Assembly (NCBI RefSeq): GCF_000299935.1
Contig: NZ_AMRL01000002.1
Location: 124,001 to 188,000 of the forward strand
Source: Oceanibaculum indicum P24
GTDB taxonomy: Bacteria; Pseudomonadota; Alphaproteobacteria; Oceanibaculales; Oceanibaculaceae
Length of the DNA: 64,000 nucleotides
Direction of reading: 5' to 3'
A program made the translations under genes and the position numbers. This document shows positions 29,718 through 37,626 of this stretch, piece by piece (within the stretch, counting starts at the first letter, position 1; every line of letters starts with the position of its first letter). The notes under the pieces are model-generated. The model ran no database searches. It was not told where the DNA came from and worked only from the letters and a program-made list of their open reading frames with translations.

Positions 29718-31028
29718 ATGACCGCTTTCAGCCCCCGCGAGATCGTCTCCGAACTCGACCGCTACATCGTCGGCCAGAAGGACGCCAAGCGCGCCGTCGC
29801 CATCGCGCTGCGCAACCGCTGGCGCCGCCAGCAGCTGCCCGAGCATCTGCGCGAGGAGGTGCTGCCGAAGAACATCCTGATGATCGGCCCGACCGGTGTC
29901 GGCAAGACCGAGATCGCCCGCCGCCTCGCCAAGCTGGCGCAGGCTCCGTTCATGAAGGTCGAGGCGACCAAATTCACCGAGGTCGGCTATGTCGGCCGCG
30001 ATGTCGAGCAGATCATCCGCGACCTGGTGGAGATCGCCCTGACCCAGACCCGCGAGCGGCTGCGCCAGGAAGTACAGGCCAAGGCGGAGCTTGCCGCCGA
30101 GGAGCGCGTGATCACCGCGCTGGTCGGCGAGGGCGCGGCGGCCGATACCCGCCACCGCTTCCGCAAGATGCTGCGCGAGGGCCAGCTCGACAGCCGCGAG
30201 ATCGAGGTGGAGGTGGCCGACAATGCCGGTGCGTCCATGCCGACCATGGATATTCCCGGCATGCCCGGCGCACAGATGGGCATGATCAACCTGAACGACA
30301 TCTTCGGAAAGGCGTTCGGCCAGCGCACCCGCAAGAAGAAGCTGAGTGTCGCCGACAGCTACGCCGTGCTGACCGAGGAGGAGGCCGACAAGCTGCTGGA
30401 CGAGGAAGCGGTGACCCGCGAGGCGATCCAGTCGGTGGAGCAGAACGGTATCGTCTTCCTGGACGAGATCGACAAGATCTGCGCGCGCTCCGAACGGTCC
30501 GGCGCCGATGTCAGCCGTGAGGGCGTGCAGCGCGATTTGCTGCCGCTGATTGAGGGCACGACGGTCGCCACCAAGCGCGGGCCGGTGAAGACCGACCATA
30601 TCTTGTTCATCGCGTCCGGCGCCTTCCATCTGGCGAAGCCCTCCGACCTGCTGCCGGAGTTGCAGGGCCGCCTGCCGATCCGCGTCGAGTTGCAGGCGCT
30701 GACCCGCGACGATTTCAAGCGCATCCTGACCGAGCCGGAGGCCAGCCTGATCAAGCAGTATGTGGCGCTGCTGGCGACCGAGCAGGTGACGTTGGATTTC
30801 CGGGAGGATGCCATCGACGCGCTGGCCACCCTGTCGGCGGAGGTGAATGCCTCGGTCGAGAATATCGGCGCGCGCCGACTGCACACCGTCATGGAGCGGC
30901 TGCTGGAGGAGGTAAGCTTCACCGCCACCGACAAGCCGGGCGAGACGATCACCGTGGATGCCGCCTTCGTGCAGAAGCATGTCGGCGACCTCGCCAAGAA
31001 CGCCGACCTCAGCAAGTTTATTCTGTAG
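29718..31028 (+). CDS. hslU: ATP-dependent protease ATPase subunit HslU
   Basis: A 436-residue AAA+ unfoldase. [20 protein letters not shown] begins the protein, Walker A is [18 protein letters not shown], the I domain spans roughly 110-235, Walker B is [11 protein letters not shown], and the C-terminal ...NADLSKFIL tail docks into HslV. It unfolds substrates for HslV. It is the last chromosomal gene before the prophage end and appears intact. Confidence 0.97.
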   Translation: MTAFSPREIVSELDRYIVGQKDAKRAVAIALRNRWRRQQLPEHLREEVLPKNILMIGPTGVGKTEIARRLAKLAQAPFMKVEATKFTEVGYVGRDVEQIIRDLVEIALTQTRERLRQEVQAKAELAAEERVITALVGEGAAADTRHRFRKMLREGQLDSREIEVEVADNAGASMPTMDIPGMPGAQMGMINLNDIFGKAFGQRTRKKKLSVADSYAVLTEEEADKLLDEEAVTREAIQSVEQNGIVFLDEIDKICARSERSGADVSREGVQRDLLPLIEGTTVATKRGPVKTDHILFIASGAFHLAKPSDLLPELQGRLPIRVELQALTRDDFKRILTEPEASLIKQYVALLATEQVTLDFREDAIDALATLSAEVNASVENIGARRLHTVMERLLEEVSFTATDKPGETITVDAAFVQKHVGDLAKNADLSKFIL

Positions 31029-31109
31029 AGGACGGCGGCGTTTTCTCGCCACCCTCGGGCTAGATCCCGCAAAGACAGCGCCTTTGCTGCAACCCACTCC
31101 GTCCGTCAC

Positions 31110-31190
31110 TGTAGCGCGCCACCTGGTTTGCGGAATCGCGCCACCTGGTTTGAACACTCCTCCCCGCTCCTTTGAAGCGGTTTTAAACAC
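31110..31190. repeat. Candidate prophage right end with tandem transposase sites
   Basis: TG at 31110-31111 is followed by two identical 16-mers CGCGCCACCTGGTTTG (31115-31130 and 31137-31152), spacing 22 bp, the same spacing as the tandem R1/R2 MuA sites. GGTTTGAACAC (31146-31156) recurs loosely as GGTTTTAAACAC (31179-31190). The five bases before TG (GTCAC) would be the target duplication if this is the true edge. Confidence 0.65.
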
Positions 31191-31278
31191 CCTTCAGCCT
31201 GCCTGCAATCAGCCCCATTGACTCTGGCCGGGCGGCAGCGGAGAACAATGAGAACAAACCAGCAACAAATATACCGCC

Positions 31279-31542
31279 ATGCCGGCCATCGAAATCATCG
31301 AGCTGTTGAGCGAGGTCGCTACCTATGACGGACGGCTCACGGCTGTCTGCAGCTGCGGCCACCAAGGCGATATCGATGTGCCGGCGATCCTGCGGAAGCC
31401 CCGCGTGCCTGTCTCGGAGATCAAGCGGCTGGGCGGCTGGATCAGGTGCAAGCGCTGCGGCGGCCGTCACCCGACGCTGCGCCTCACCCTGCCCGATGGT
31501 CAGCAGCGGGACTATTACCGTGCCTTCGGCGCCGCTCACTAG
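31279..31542 (+). CDS. Small zinc-ribbon-like phage protein
   Basis: An 87-residue protein with two cysteine pairs, VCSCGHQGD near 23 and IRCKRCGGRHP near 55, suggesting one zinc site. It ends in a charged segment (GQQRDYYRAF). It lies at the extreme right end of the prophage, convergent with the methylase gene and overlapping it by 4 bp. Position and zinc motif recall Mu Com, the translational activator of mom, but the sequence is not recognisably Com and the strand differs. Confidence 0.65.
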   Translation: MPAIEIIELLSEVATYDGRLTAVCSCGHQGDIDVPAILRKPRVPVSEIKRLGGWIRCKRCGGRHPTLRLTLPDGQQRDYYRAFGAAH

Positions 31543-32342
31543 CCGCCGGTGATGATCAGCTCGCCAACGCGCTTCGAGTGACCGCCCCCCGGCAATGAGT
31601 ACGTCGTTTCGACCTCCTCCATGGCGAAGCCCGCGAAGATACGGCGCACTTCCGGGTGATCGTTGATGGAGAGCAGGAACTTGCCCTCGCGCCTCCGCAG
31701 GCTGTCTGCCATCTGCTCGAATTGGCTGCGGTCGAACAGCGGCCCGTAATCGCCCTCGCTGCCGTAGTAGGGCGGGTCGAGATAGAACAGCGTGCCCGGC
31801 CGGTCGTACCGCTCCAGGAAGGCCTGCCAGGGCAGCGCTTCGATGACCACGCCGGACAGGCGCGCATGCACGTCCTCGAGCATCGGCACCAGCTTGGTGA
31901 TATCGAACCGGCCAGCAGCACCCGGCGCTACGCCGAAAGTCCGGCCAGCGACCTTGCCGCCGAACGCGGCGCGCTGCAGATACAGGAAGCGCGCGCTGCG
32001 CTCCAGGTCCGTCAGCGTGTCCGGATCGGTCGCCAGCAACCGCTCGAAATCCGCCCGCGTGGTCAGTTGCCAGCGGATCATGTCCAGGAAGGCCTGGTAA
32101 TGGCGCTGCAGTACCCGGAAGAAGGTGCTGACATCCCGGCTGTAGTCGTTGATCACCTCGGCCTTCGGCTGTCGGGTGCGCCGCAGGAAGATGCCGCCCA
32201 TGCCGACGAACACCTCGGCATAGGTCTCGCAGGGGATGGCATCGATCATCGCGACCAGGCGCTTCGCCAGGTTGCGCTTGCCGCCGATATAGGGGGCCAC
32301 CGGCCGCACCGGGCGGACGGGCTGATAGTTGATGGACTCCAC
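31539..32342 (-). CDS. DNA adenine N6-methyltransferase (Dam/D12 class)
   Basis: A 267-residue orphan methylase. PYIGGKRNLAKRLVAMID at residue 17 is the SAM-binding motif, EVFVGMGGIFLRR and EVINDYSRDVSTFF follow, and the catalytic motif is FYLDPPYYGSEGDY. This is the alpha-class layout of Dam and phage D12 methylases. No restriction enzyme is adjacent, so it probably protects phage DNA from host nucleases, filling the position occupied by mom in Mu. The recognition sequence is unknown. Confidence 0.92.
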   Translation of the reverse strand: MESINYQPVRPVRPVAPYIGGKRNLAKRLVAMIDAIPCETYAEVFVGMGGIFLRRTRQPKAEVINDYSRDVSTFFRVLQRHYQAFLDMIRWQLTTRADFERLLATDPDTLTDLERSARFLYLQRAAFGGKVAGRTFGVAPGAAGRFDITKLVPMLEDVHARLSGVVIEALPWQAFLERYDRPGTLFYLDPPYYGSEGDYGPLFDRSQFEQMADSLRRREGKFLLSINDHPEVRRIFAGFAMEEVETTYSLPGGGHSKRVGELIITGG

Positions 32343-32364
32343 GATATGCCCTCAATAGGCTTGT

Positions 32365-32391
32365 CCCGCCAGTGATCGCTGGTGTGGCGGG
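32365..32391. repeat. Hairpin upstream of the methylase gene
   Basis: CCCGCCA (32365-32371) pairs with TGGCGGG (32385-32391) around a 13-base loop that itself contains the near-palindrome CCAGTGATCGCTGG. It sits between the divergent methylase and AT-rich gene. Role unknown; a transcription stop or regulator site is possible. Confidence 0.4.
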
Positions 32392-32497
32392 CCGACCGAT
32401 CAGCGGCCGGGATCGATAGGGCGAGTTGACGCTCGCGGTGAGGGCGTTGGCGCGCCCGAGCCCCCGCCGGCCGGAAAGCAGCAGACGGAGAAATGCT

Positions 32498-32941
32498 ATG
32501 GCAAGAGGAGACTTCCTAGAAAAGAAAAAATCATTACAGGAAGCAAATAGAACAATACAATCAACATTAGAAAAATATGTAACCGCGACATCAATTGGTG
32601 GATTGGTTTTATCGGCGCAGCTAATTTTTCTTTTTGACGAAAATTCCTCAGATTTTTTGAAAATACTATCCTCTATCACGGTTACATTATTTTCTCTATC
32701 AACTATATCTTCTGTTGTTTCTGTTATTATTACAAAAAAACTTAATGATGTGTACTTGCGTCTTATGAAAAATGACGACGAACTTGATTTTTCAATAAGG
32801 TATTCTGTAGAAATTCTTTCTAATGATAGAATATTGTATTTAGAAAAAATGCACGAATTTCTATCATCAATATCAATAATTTTCTGCTCTATCGGATTTG
32901 TCATAGGAATTATCTGTTTAATAATTAAGATTTGGTCTTAG
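32498..32941 (+). CDS. AT-rich membrane protein, probable prophage cargo (moron)
   Basis: A 147-residue protein of no family I recognise. The start at 32498 has a well-placed GGAG 7 bp before it. About three hydrophobic segments: residues 30-46 (TSIGGLVLSAQLIFLF), 56-78 (ILSSITVTLFSLSTISSVVS) and the C-terminal 121-147 (SSISIIFCSIGFVIGIICLI). Between the last two is a charged helical region (KKLNDVYLRLMKNDDELDF). Base composition is strikingly AT-rich, with many Ile, Lys, Ser and AT-ending codons, against very GC-rich neighbours, and it is on the strand opposite to the late genes. This suggests recent acquisition as lysogeny cargo; small multi-helix membrane proteins of this kind include exclusion and defence effectors. 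Confidence 0.75.
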   Translation: MARGDFLEKKKSLQEANRTIQSTLEKYVTATSIGGLVLSAQLIFLFDENSSDFLKILSSITVTLFSLSTISSVVSVIITKKLNDVYLRLMKNDDELDFSIRYSVEILSNDRILYLEKMHEFLSSISIIFCSIGFVIGIICLIIKIWS

Positions 32942-32986
32942 GATTTTCCGACGGTGATACTTTTAATTTATAGGGCTATTCATTCT

Positions 32987-33484
32987 TTAAAATTCCGGTT
33001 CGGCCGGCAGCTCCTCGCCGGCCAGGGCGGCGGTGTAGGCCGCCCGCGCCCAGGCGACGCAGGCCGCAACCTCGGCCGGCGTCTCCGCCAGCGTCGCCAG
33101 CCTCTTCCCACGTAGCCTCACGCGCTCGATGAGCGCGCCCAGGTTGGTCCAGGCGTCCGACACCATCATGACCACCGCCGCAGCCTCGGCGACGGTGGCG
33201 ACCAGCTGGCCAGCGTTCGGATGGCCGGCCGGGTAAGCGTCAGCACCGACGCTGGCCTGCAGAAGCGGATAGTCGTTGTCGTCGGGGTCGCCATCGGCCA
33301 GATAGGCGCGTGCCTGGTCTTCCTTGCGGAGGTAGGTCATCTCCTGGCCGGGCACCATCGTCAGCACCGAGGCGCGCGCCGCGCCAGCCACGATGTCGAT
33401 GGTCTCGTGAGCACGCAGCTTGGCCTCCTCCAGCGTAGCTGCAGGTGGCGTGACCAGCGCCTGGTTGTTGTGCCTGAAAGCCAT
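32987..33484 (-). CDS. Phage tail-fibre-associated protein (possible fibre chaperone)
   Basis: A 165-residue protein directly after the fibre gene. ATLEEAKLRAHETIDIVAGA, TYLRKEDQARAYLA and the long Ala-rich C-terminal helix (ETPAEVAACVAWARAAYTAA) resemble the C-terminal part of phage tail-fibre assembly proteins (DUF4376 style). The call rests on pattern and position only. Confidence 0.55.
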   Translation of the reverse strand: MAFRHNNQALVTPPAATLEEAKLRAHETIDIVAGAARASVLTMVPGQEMTYLRKEDQARAYLADGDPDDNDYPLLQASVGADAYPAGHPNAGQLVATVAEAAAVVMMVSDAWTNLGALIERVRLRGKRLATLAETPAEVAACVAWARAAYTAALAGEELPAEPEF

Positions 33485-33493
33485 ATGCCCTCC

Positions 33494-35173
33494 TTATGCC
33501 GGCGGCGTCAGGGCCACGTCGGCCTGCACGCCCCATTTGTGGATAGTGACGATCTCGCCCTCGGCCGTGGCGGCGCGAATGCGAACGTCGGTGCCGGTCT
33601 GGCCGGTCACGTCGGCGGTACCGAAGACCAGCAGCCGGCCGCCGGCAGCGGCATAGGTCTGGTAGGCCGCGACCTCTTCCCAGGAGGCACCATCGTCGAT
33701 GGAGCCATAGAGCATCAGGTCCGTGCCCAACGTGATCAGGGCCGGCACCTCGATCTCCGCGCCGATGACCAGCGACGTCGGATCGCTGGCGGCCGTCAGG
33801 GGGACCGAGACCAGGTCGCGGGCGCCAGAAACCATACGCCCGAAAACAGCGGCGGCTGCAGTGTTCTGGCCGCCGCCGGAGTTATCCTGAGCAGTCACCC
33901 CGTATCCTGGACCTGCGGTGCCGGGCGTTACATCCGCGCCGCTGTAGATGACTGAAATTCCCATAGTTGTGGTGTTGTCGAATCGCTCTGACGCGCCGCT
34001 CCAGGTGAAATTACCCGTCGCGATTGCCATCGCCGCGATCACGCAGCCAGCAGGGACATCAACGGATAGCGCATTGGTGTCGCTGCCAACGCTGGCCGCA
34101 TCCACGTCTGCTACCTGGAGCGGCCCATAGACTGCCCATACGCCGACGGCACAGCCAGCCTGTATATTCGAGCATGTGACGACCACATCGCCACTCGCGC
34201 CCTCGGGGACCAGCACATGCCAAATGCTTACGCCTTCATTTTCGGCGCCTGTCCAAGTCTCAACCGCCAAGGCCGCAGATTCGCCGGCGATGGTCACAGC
34301 CGTTGGTTTGCTGCCATTTGTGTTCCGGCTTGCCACACCAACGACGATTGTTCTGTCAGGCGCGGCCGTACCGAGAGGCTGGGCTGCAAAAGTGTAGGTA
34401 AATAGCGCGCTAGAGGATGTAGCAGCTGTCTGATAGCTGATGGACAGCTGGTCCACTACAGACTTCCAGCTGGCCGTGCCTGGGTTATATACCGCGAAAG
34501 TGGTTTCCTCGGCGTCAATGCCAGAATCATCCTCGAAAGCGTCAACCACCATGTTCGCATATCCGGTCAGGGCCGCGCCCTGCAGCTCGGCGACAGTCCA
34601 GGCCAGGGCCATGATGTTGCCGATCAGATCGGTGAGCGGCGGCACGGTCAGCAGCAGTTTCTCATTCCCGCCAGGCGCGCTGATTTCCTTCGTCAGTCCA
34701 CCGCCGACCTCTATCTTGTCGAACAGACCGCCGGCAATCGTATCGGTGGCGCTCACGCGCGCTCCGCCGACGGCCGCCTGCGCTTCGTTGCGGAAGATTT
34801 GCGTCTCGTCGCGGAAGCCCTCCGCCTCTCCAGCAAAGCCTGACGCCGCCGCAGCAGCACCAGGTGCCGCGAGGATCGCAGCCATATTGGCCGCTGCCGC
34901 CAGCACGGCCGCGATGTCCTCAGCGACGATGACGATATCGTCGCCGGCAGCGACCACCGCATTGATCTGCGCCTGCAGCGCCAGCACCTCGTCAGCCAGC
35001 TCGCCCTGGGTGCCGGCGAAAGCACCGACAACACCCAGCGCCTCGGCCAGCGCCGGCAGGTTGTCGACATGGCCGTTGGCGCCGAAGCCGCCCGGATTTG
35101 CCTCGGTACGGGCGTTCTTGTTCCAGTAGCCTGTCGTCAGCTTCGTGATGGCATCTTCTACGGTGATGGCCAT
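33494..35173 (-). CDS. Tail fibre / receptor-binding protein
   Basis: A 559-residue protein, last large tail gene before the host-range end. The N-terminal 60 residues (TVEDAITKLTTGYWNKNARTE) are followed by an Ala-rich helical stalk (about 65-135), then beta-rich sandwich-like domains (residues 200-450, many Gly/Thr/Val) and a C-terminal discoidin/jelly-roll-like part (DLMLYGSIDDGASWEEVAAY). Base use in parts of the middle is less GC-biased than in other late genes, fitting exchange of receptor-binding modules. Confidence 0.7.
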   Translation of the reverse strand: MAITVEDAITKLTTGYWNKNARTEANPGGFGANGHVDNLPALAEALGVVGAFAGTQGELADEVLALQAQINAVVAAGDDIVIVAEDIAAVLAAAANMAAILAAPGAAAAASGFAGEAEGFRDETQIFRNEAQAAVGGARVSATDTIAGGLFDKIEVGGGLTKEISAPGGNEKLLLTVPPLTDLIGNIMALAWTVAELQGAALTGYANMVVDAFEDDSGIDAEETTFAVYNPGTASWKSVVDQLSISYQTAATSSSALFTYTFAAQPLGTAAPDRTIVVGVASRNTNGSKPTAVTIAGESAALAVETWTGAENEGVSIWHVLVPEGASGDVVVTCSNIQAGCAVGVWAVYGPLQVADVDAASVGSDTNALSVDVPAGCVIAAMAIATGNFTWSGASERFDNTTTMGISVIYSGADVTPGTAGPGYGVTAQDNSGGGQNTAAAAVFGRMVSGARDLVSVPLTAASDPTSLVIGAEIEVPALITLGTDLMLYGSIDDGASWEEVAAYQTYAAAGGRLLVFGTADVTGQTGTDVRIRAATAEGEIVTIHKWGVQADVALTPPA

Positions 35174-35176
35174 GGC

Positions 35177-36022
35177 TTACCCCTGCATCTCTTCCAGGTT
35201 GATGGTGATCGACCATTCGTCCTTCACGCTGGTCTGGCGCGGCGCGCTGACCACGGACAGCCAGGCCGGGAACACTTCGCGGAACTCATGGACGTTGTCG
35301 TTCGGGTCCGGCACGAAAATCGCCGGGTGGATGTCCTCGCGCAGCGCGTAGTCATAGAGCCGCGCGGCCTCGCCCTTGCTCAGGTGCTGGAAGGTCACGC
35401 GCTGGGTGCGCGCGCCGGTGCGGCGGCTCAGTATCTGCCGGCCGCCAGCGGTGCGGTCGCGCAGCGTGTTGCTGCGGATGCCCATCTCCCGGCTGCGGCT
35501 GTAGGTCCAGCGCGGCGACAGCGGGTTGCCGGCGAACAGATATCCCAGGTCGAAATCCACCGCGTTCGTGGTGACGTCGAACTCCAGCTCGATGCTGGTC
35601 GGCGCGATCAGCTCCGGCCAGCGGATGCGCAGGTGCCGGGCATAGCCGGCTATGTCCTGCTCGCGCGGCTTGCCGGTGAACCAGTTGCTCTGCTCCCAGG
35701 GCAGGTCGCTGGTGTCATAGATGCGCCCGAAGATGTCCGTCCAGTCGATCTGCGCGATCTGCGCCTCGCCCTCATAGGCGGTGGCACGGTACCGGCCGTC
35801 CAGCCCGCCCGTGTGGCCGCACACCACCAGATCGGTGCAGTACCGGGCGCTCTCCCAGGTCATCGTGATCTTGGTATCGGCCAGCGTCAGGCCTGCCGCG
35901 CGCGCCGGGGCGCTCTCGATGCGCGGATCGAGCATGTCGCCCTCGGTATCGTTCCAGTTGCCGCCGGTCAGCTCGGCATCGAGCGCGAGGTTCTCCAGTA
36001 GCAGATATCCCAGCAGCGCCAT
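35177..36022 (-). CDS. Siphovirus-type tail tip protein
   Basis: A 281-residue protein starting 2 bp after the upstream stop. GYLLLENLALDAELTGGNWN, EQSNWFTGKPREQDIAGY and the closing VFPAWLSVVSAPRQTSVKDE read like distal tail/baseplate-hub components of siphophages. WTYSRSREMGIRSNTLRDRT is a distinctive basic stretch. Exact position in the tail tip is not known. Confidence 0.55.
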   Translation of the reverse strand: MALLGYLLLENLALDAELTGGNWNDTEGDMLDPRIESAPARAAGLTLADTKITMTWESARYCTDLVVCGHTGGLDGRYRATAYEGEAQIAQIDWTDIFGRIYDTSDLPWEQSNWFTGKPREQDIAGYARHLRIRWPELIAPTSIELEFDVTTNAVDFDLGYLFAGNPLSPRWTYSRSREMGIRSNTLRDRTAGGRQILSRRTGARTQRVTFQHLSKGEAARLYDYALREDIHPAIFVPDPNDNVHEFREVFPAWLSVVSAPRQTSVKDEWSITINLEEMQG

Positions 36023-36024
36023 CG

Positions 36025-37626
36025 TCACCCCCACACCCGCAGCGTGATCTGATGGCCTGCCGGCCGGCCCGGTGCCGCCCCCATCACGATCATCAGGCGG
36101 TCGATGCCGTCAGGCGGGTAGATCAGCTGCACATGCGCCTTACCGAGGCCGGGCGTAGCGACCAGGTCCAGCCACTCCTCGTCCATTTCCAGCGTGACCA
36201 GATACTCCTCCCAGGGCGTCTCATCAGGCCGCACCGACATCACGTCGAACAGCAGATCGGCGACCAGCTGCATGTCGGCCGGATCGCGCAGCGCGGTGTC
36301 CACCACCACCTCTCGGACGTTCGGCCACCAGCGGTCCCGCAGGGCCGTATCCTCTGCCACGGCCTCGCGCCATTCCTCGCGCAGCCGGGCCTCGTCCTCG
36401 GTGTCCCACAGCGATTCGGCCAGCGACTGCCGCGTGTGCGTGCGGTAGTAACGCTCGCCGCGCACCGTCACTTTCCAGCAGGGGATGCTGACCTGCCGGT
36501 CGCCAGGCGTGATGGAGATCACATCCACCGGCCTGATAATGCGGTCGGCCGTGCCGGAAGGCAGGCGCAGCTTGCCGATCTGCCAGGTGCCCAGCGGGTC
36601 CGGCAGCACCCAGCCGGGAAGCCCGGCCGCGAACAGCTGCACGGCCTGCCGCACGGCCATGCGATCCGGGATGTACAGGCCGGCCTTGGCGGTTTCCGTG
36701 GCGGTCAGCGCTGTGAAGCTGGTACCGATGCTGGCCTCTGGATTGCGCCGCAGGATCAGCGCGCGGATCTGCGGCGGCACCGTGTCCAGGTAACCGGCGG
36801 CAGGCACCAGGTCGACCGCGCCCTTCACACCCACGGTCACATCGCCGCCGAAATCCTGGTTGACCTTCACCAGCCCCCGGCCGAGATCGGTGACCAGGTG
36901 CCCGGCATCCGGCTCGGCGTCGTCGAAGTCCACGCCCGATTCGTCGCCATCCTCGATCAGATTGGCATCAGCGCCCCGGTCATAGAGGCCGGACAGCTCC
37001 TCGATCTCGCCGTCATGCACCTGGCCGACCTGGGCAGGGCCATTCACCCAGACCAGCGGGATGTTCGCGGTGACCAGGTCGCCCAGCGCCAGCGGCTTCA
37101 CCCGGTTGCGCAGATCATCCGGCCCACCTTCATAGCCGTCAGGGCCGACATTCGTGCCGGCGAAGGTCGTCTCCTGGATGTCCCGCTCCAGATCGAGCCT
37201 GGCATCGTAAACCGGCACCACCAGCCGGCTGGGCTGGCTGGCGCTGATCGCCCAGGTCGGCGTCTCCGCCCGCCCGGCGAGGAACGGCCGGAAGGCGGCG
37301 AAGCTGCGCTGTGCAGGTTCACCCCACCAGACGCGCACGGTCCTGAAGGCCCAGCCGCGATACTGGTTCAGCGCGCCGTCCGCGTTCGACAGGGTCAGCC
37401 GGCCGACACCCAGATTGCCGGCCAGGCGGCTGGCATCAGCGAAGATGTCCAGCGACATCGAGGGCGCTTCCAGCAGCCGGTTGTCATAGCGCTGGTTCGG
37501 CCGGTCAGGATCGGTCGACGGGAAGGGCCGCACCGGTATGTCGCTGAAGTACAGCGTCACCTCCTGGTCGGCCGGGCCGAGCAGGTCCAGCTCGACCAGA
37601 TAGGCCATGATCCTGCGCTGGCTCAT
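36025..37626 (-). CDS. Tail hub/baseplate protein
   Basis: A 533-residue protein overlapping the tape-measure gene by 4 bp. It is beta-rich and contains RPFLAGRAETPTWAISASQP, VKPLALGDLVTANIPLVWVN and an acidic segment (LIEDGDESGVDFDDAEPDAG). Placement directly after the tape measure fits a hub or tail-associated structural protein. I do not recognise a catalytic motif. Confidence 0.55.
   Translation of the reverse strand: MSQRRIMAYLVELDLLGPADQEVTLYFSDIPVRPFPSTDPDRPNQRYDNRLLEAPSMSLDIFADASRLAGNLGVGRLTLSNADGALNQYRGWAFRTVRVWWGEPAQRSFAAFRPFLAGRAETPTWAISASQPSRLVVPVYDARLDLERDIQETTFAGTNVGPDGYEGGPDDLRNRVKPLALGDLVTANIPLVWVNGPAQVGQVHDGEIEELSGLYDRGADANLIEDGDESGVDFDDAEPDAGHLVTDLGRGLVKVNQDFGGDVTVGVKGAVDLVPAAGYLDTVPPQIRALILRRNPEASIGTSFTALTATETAKAGLYIPDRMAVRQAVQLFAAGLPGWVLPDPLGTWQIGKLRLPSGTADRIIRPVDVISITPGDRQVSIPCWKVTVRGERYYRTHTRQSLAESLWDTEDEARLREEWREAVAEDTALRDRWWPNVREVVVDTALRDPADMQLVADLLFDVMSVRPDETPWEEYLVTLEMDEEWLDLVATPGLGKAHVQLIYPPDGIDRLMIVMGAAPGRPAGHQITLRVWG

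Noticed and set aside
31029-31109. Terminator after hslU
   Set aside because: Only a short GGCG/CGCC stem is present, without a T-run at its 3' side; not strong enough to call.
31183-32904. Minus-strand 573-codon frame across the right prophage end
   Set aside because: It starts inside the AT-rich plus-strand gene and is out of frame with the clear D12 methylase; its sequence has no domain.
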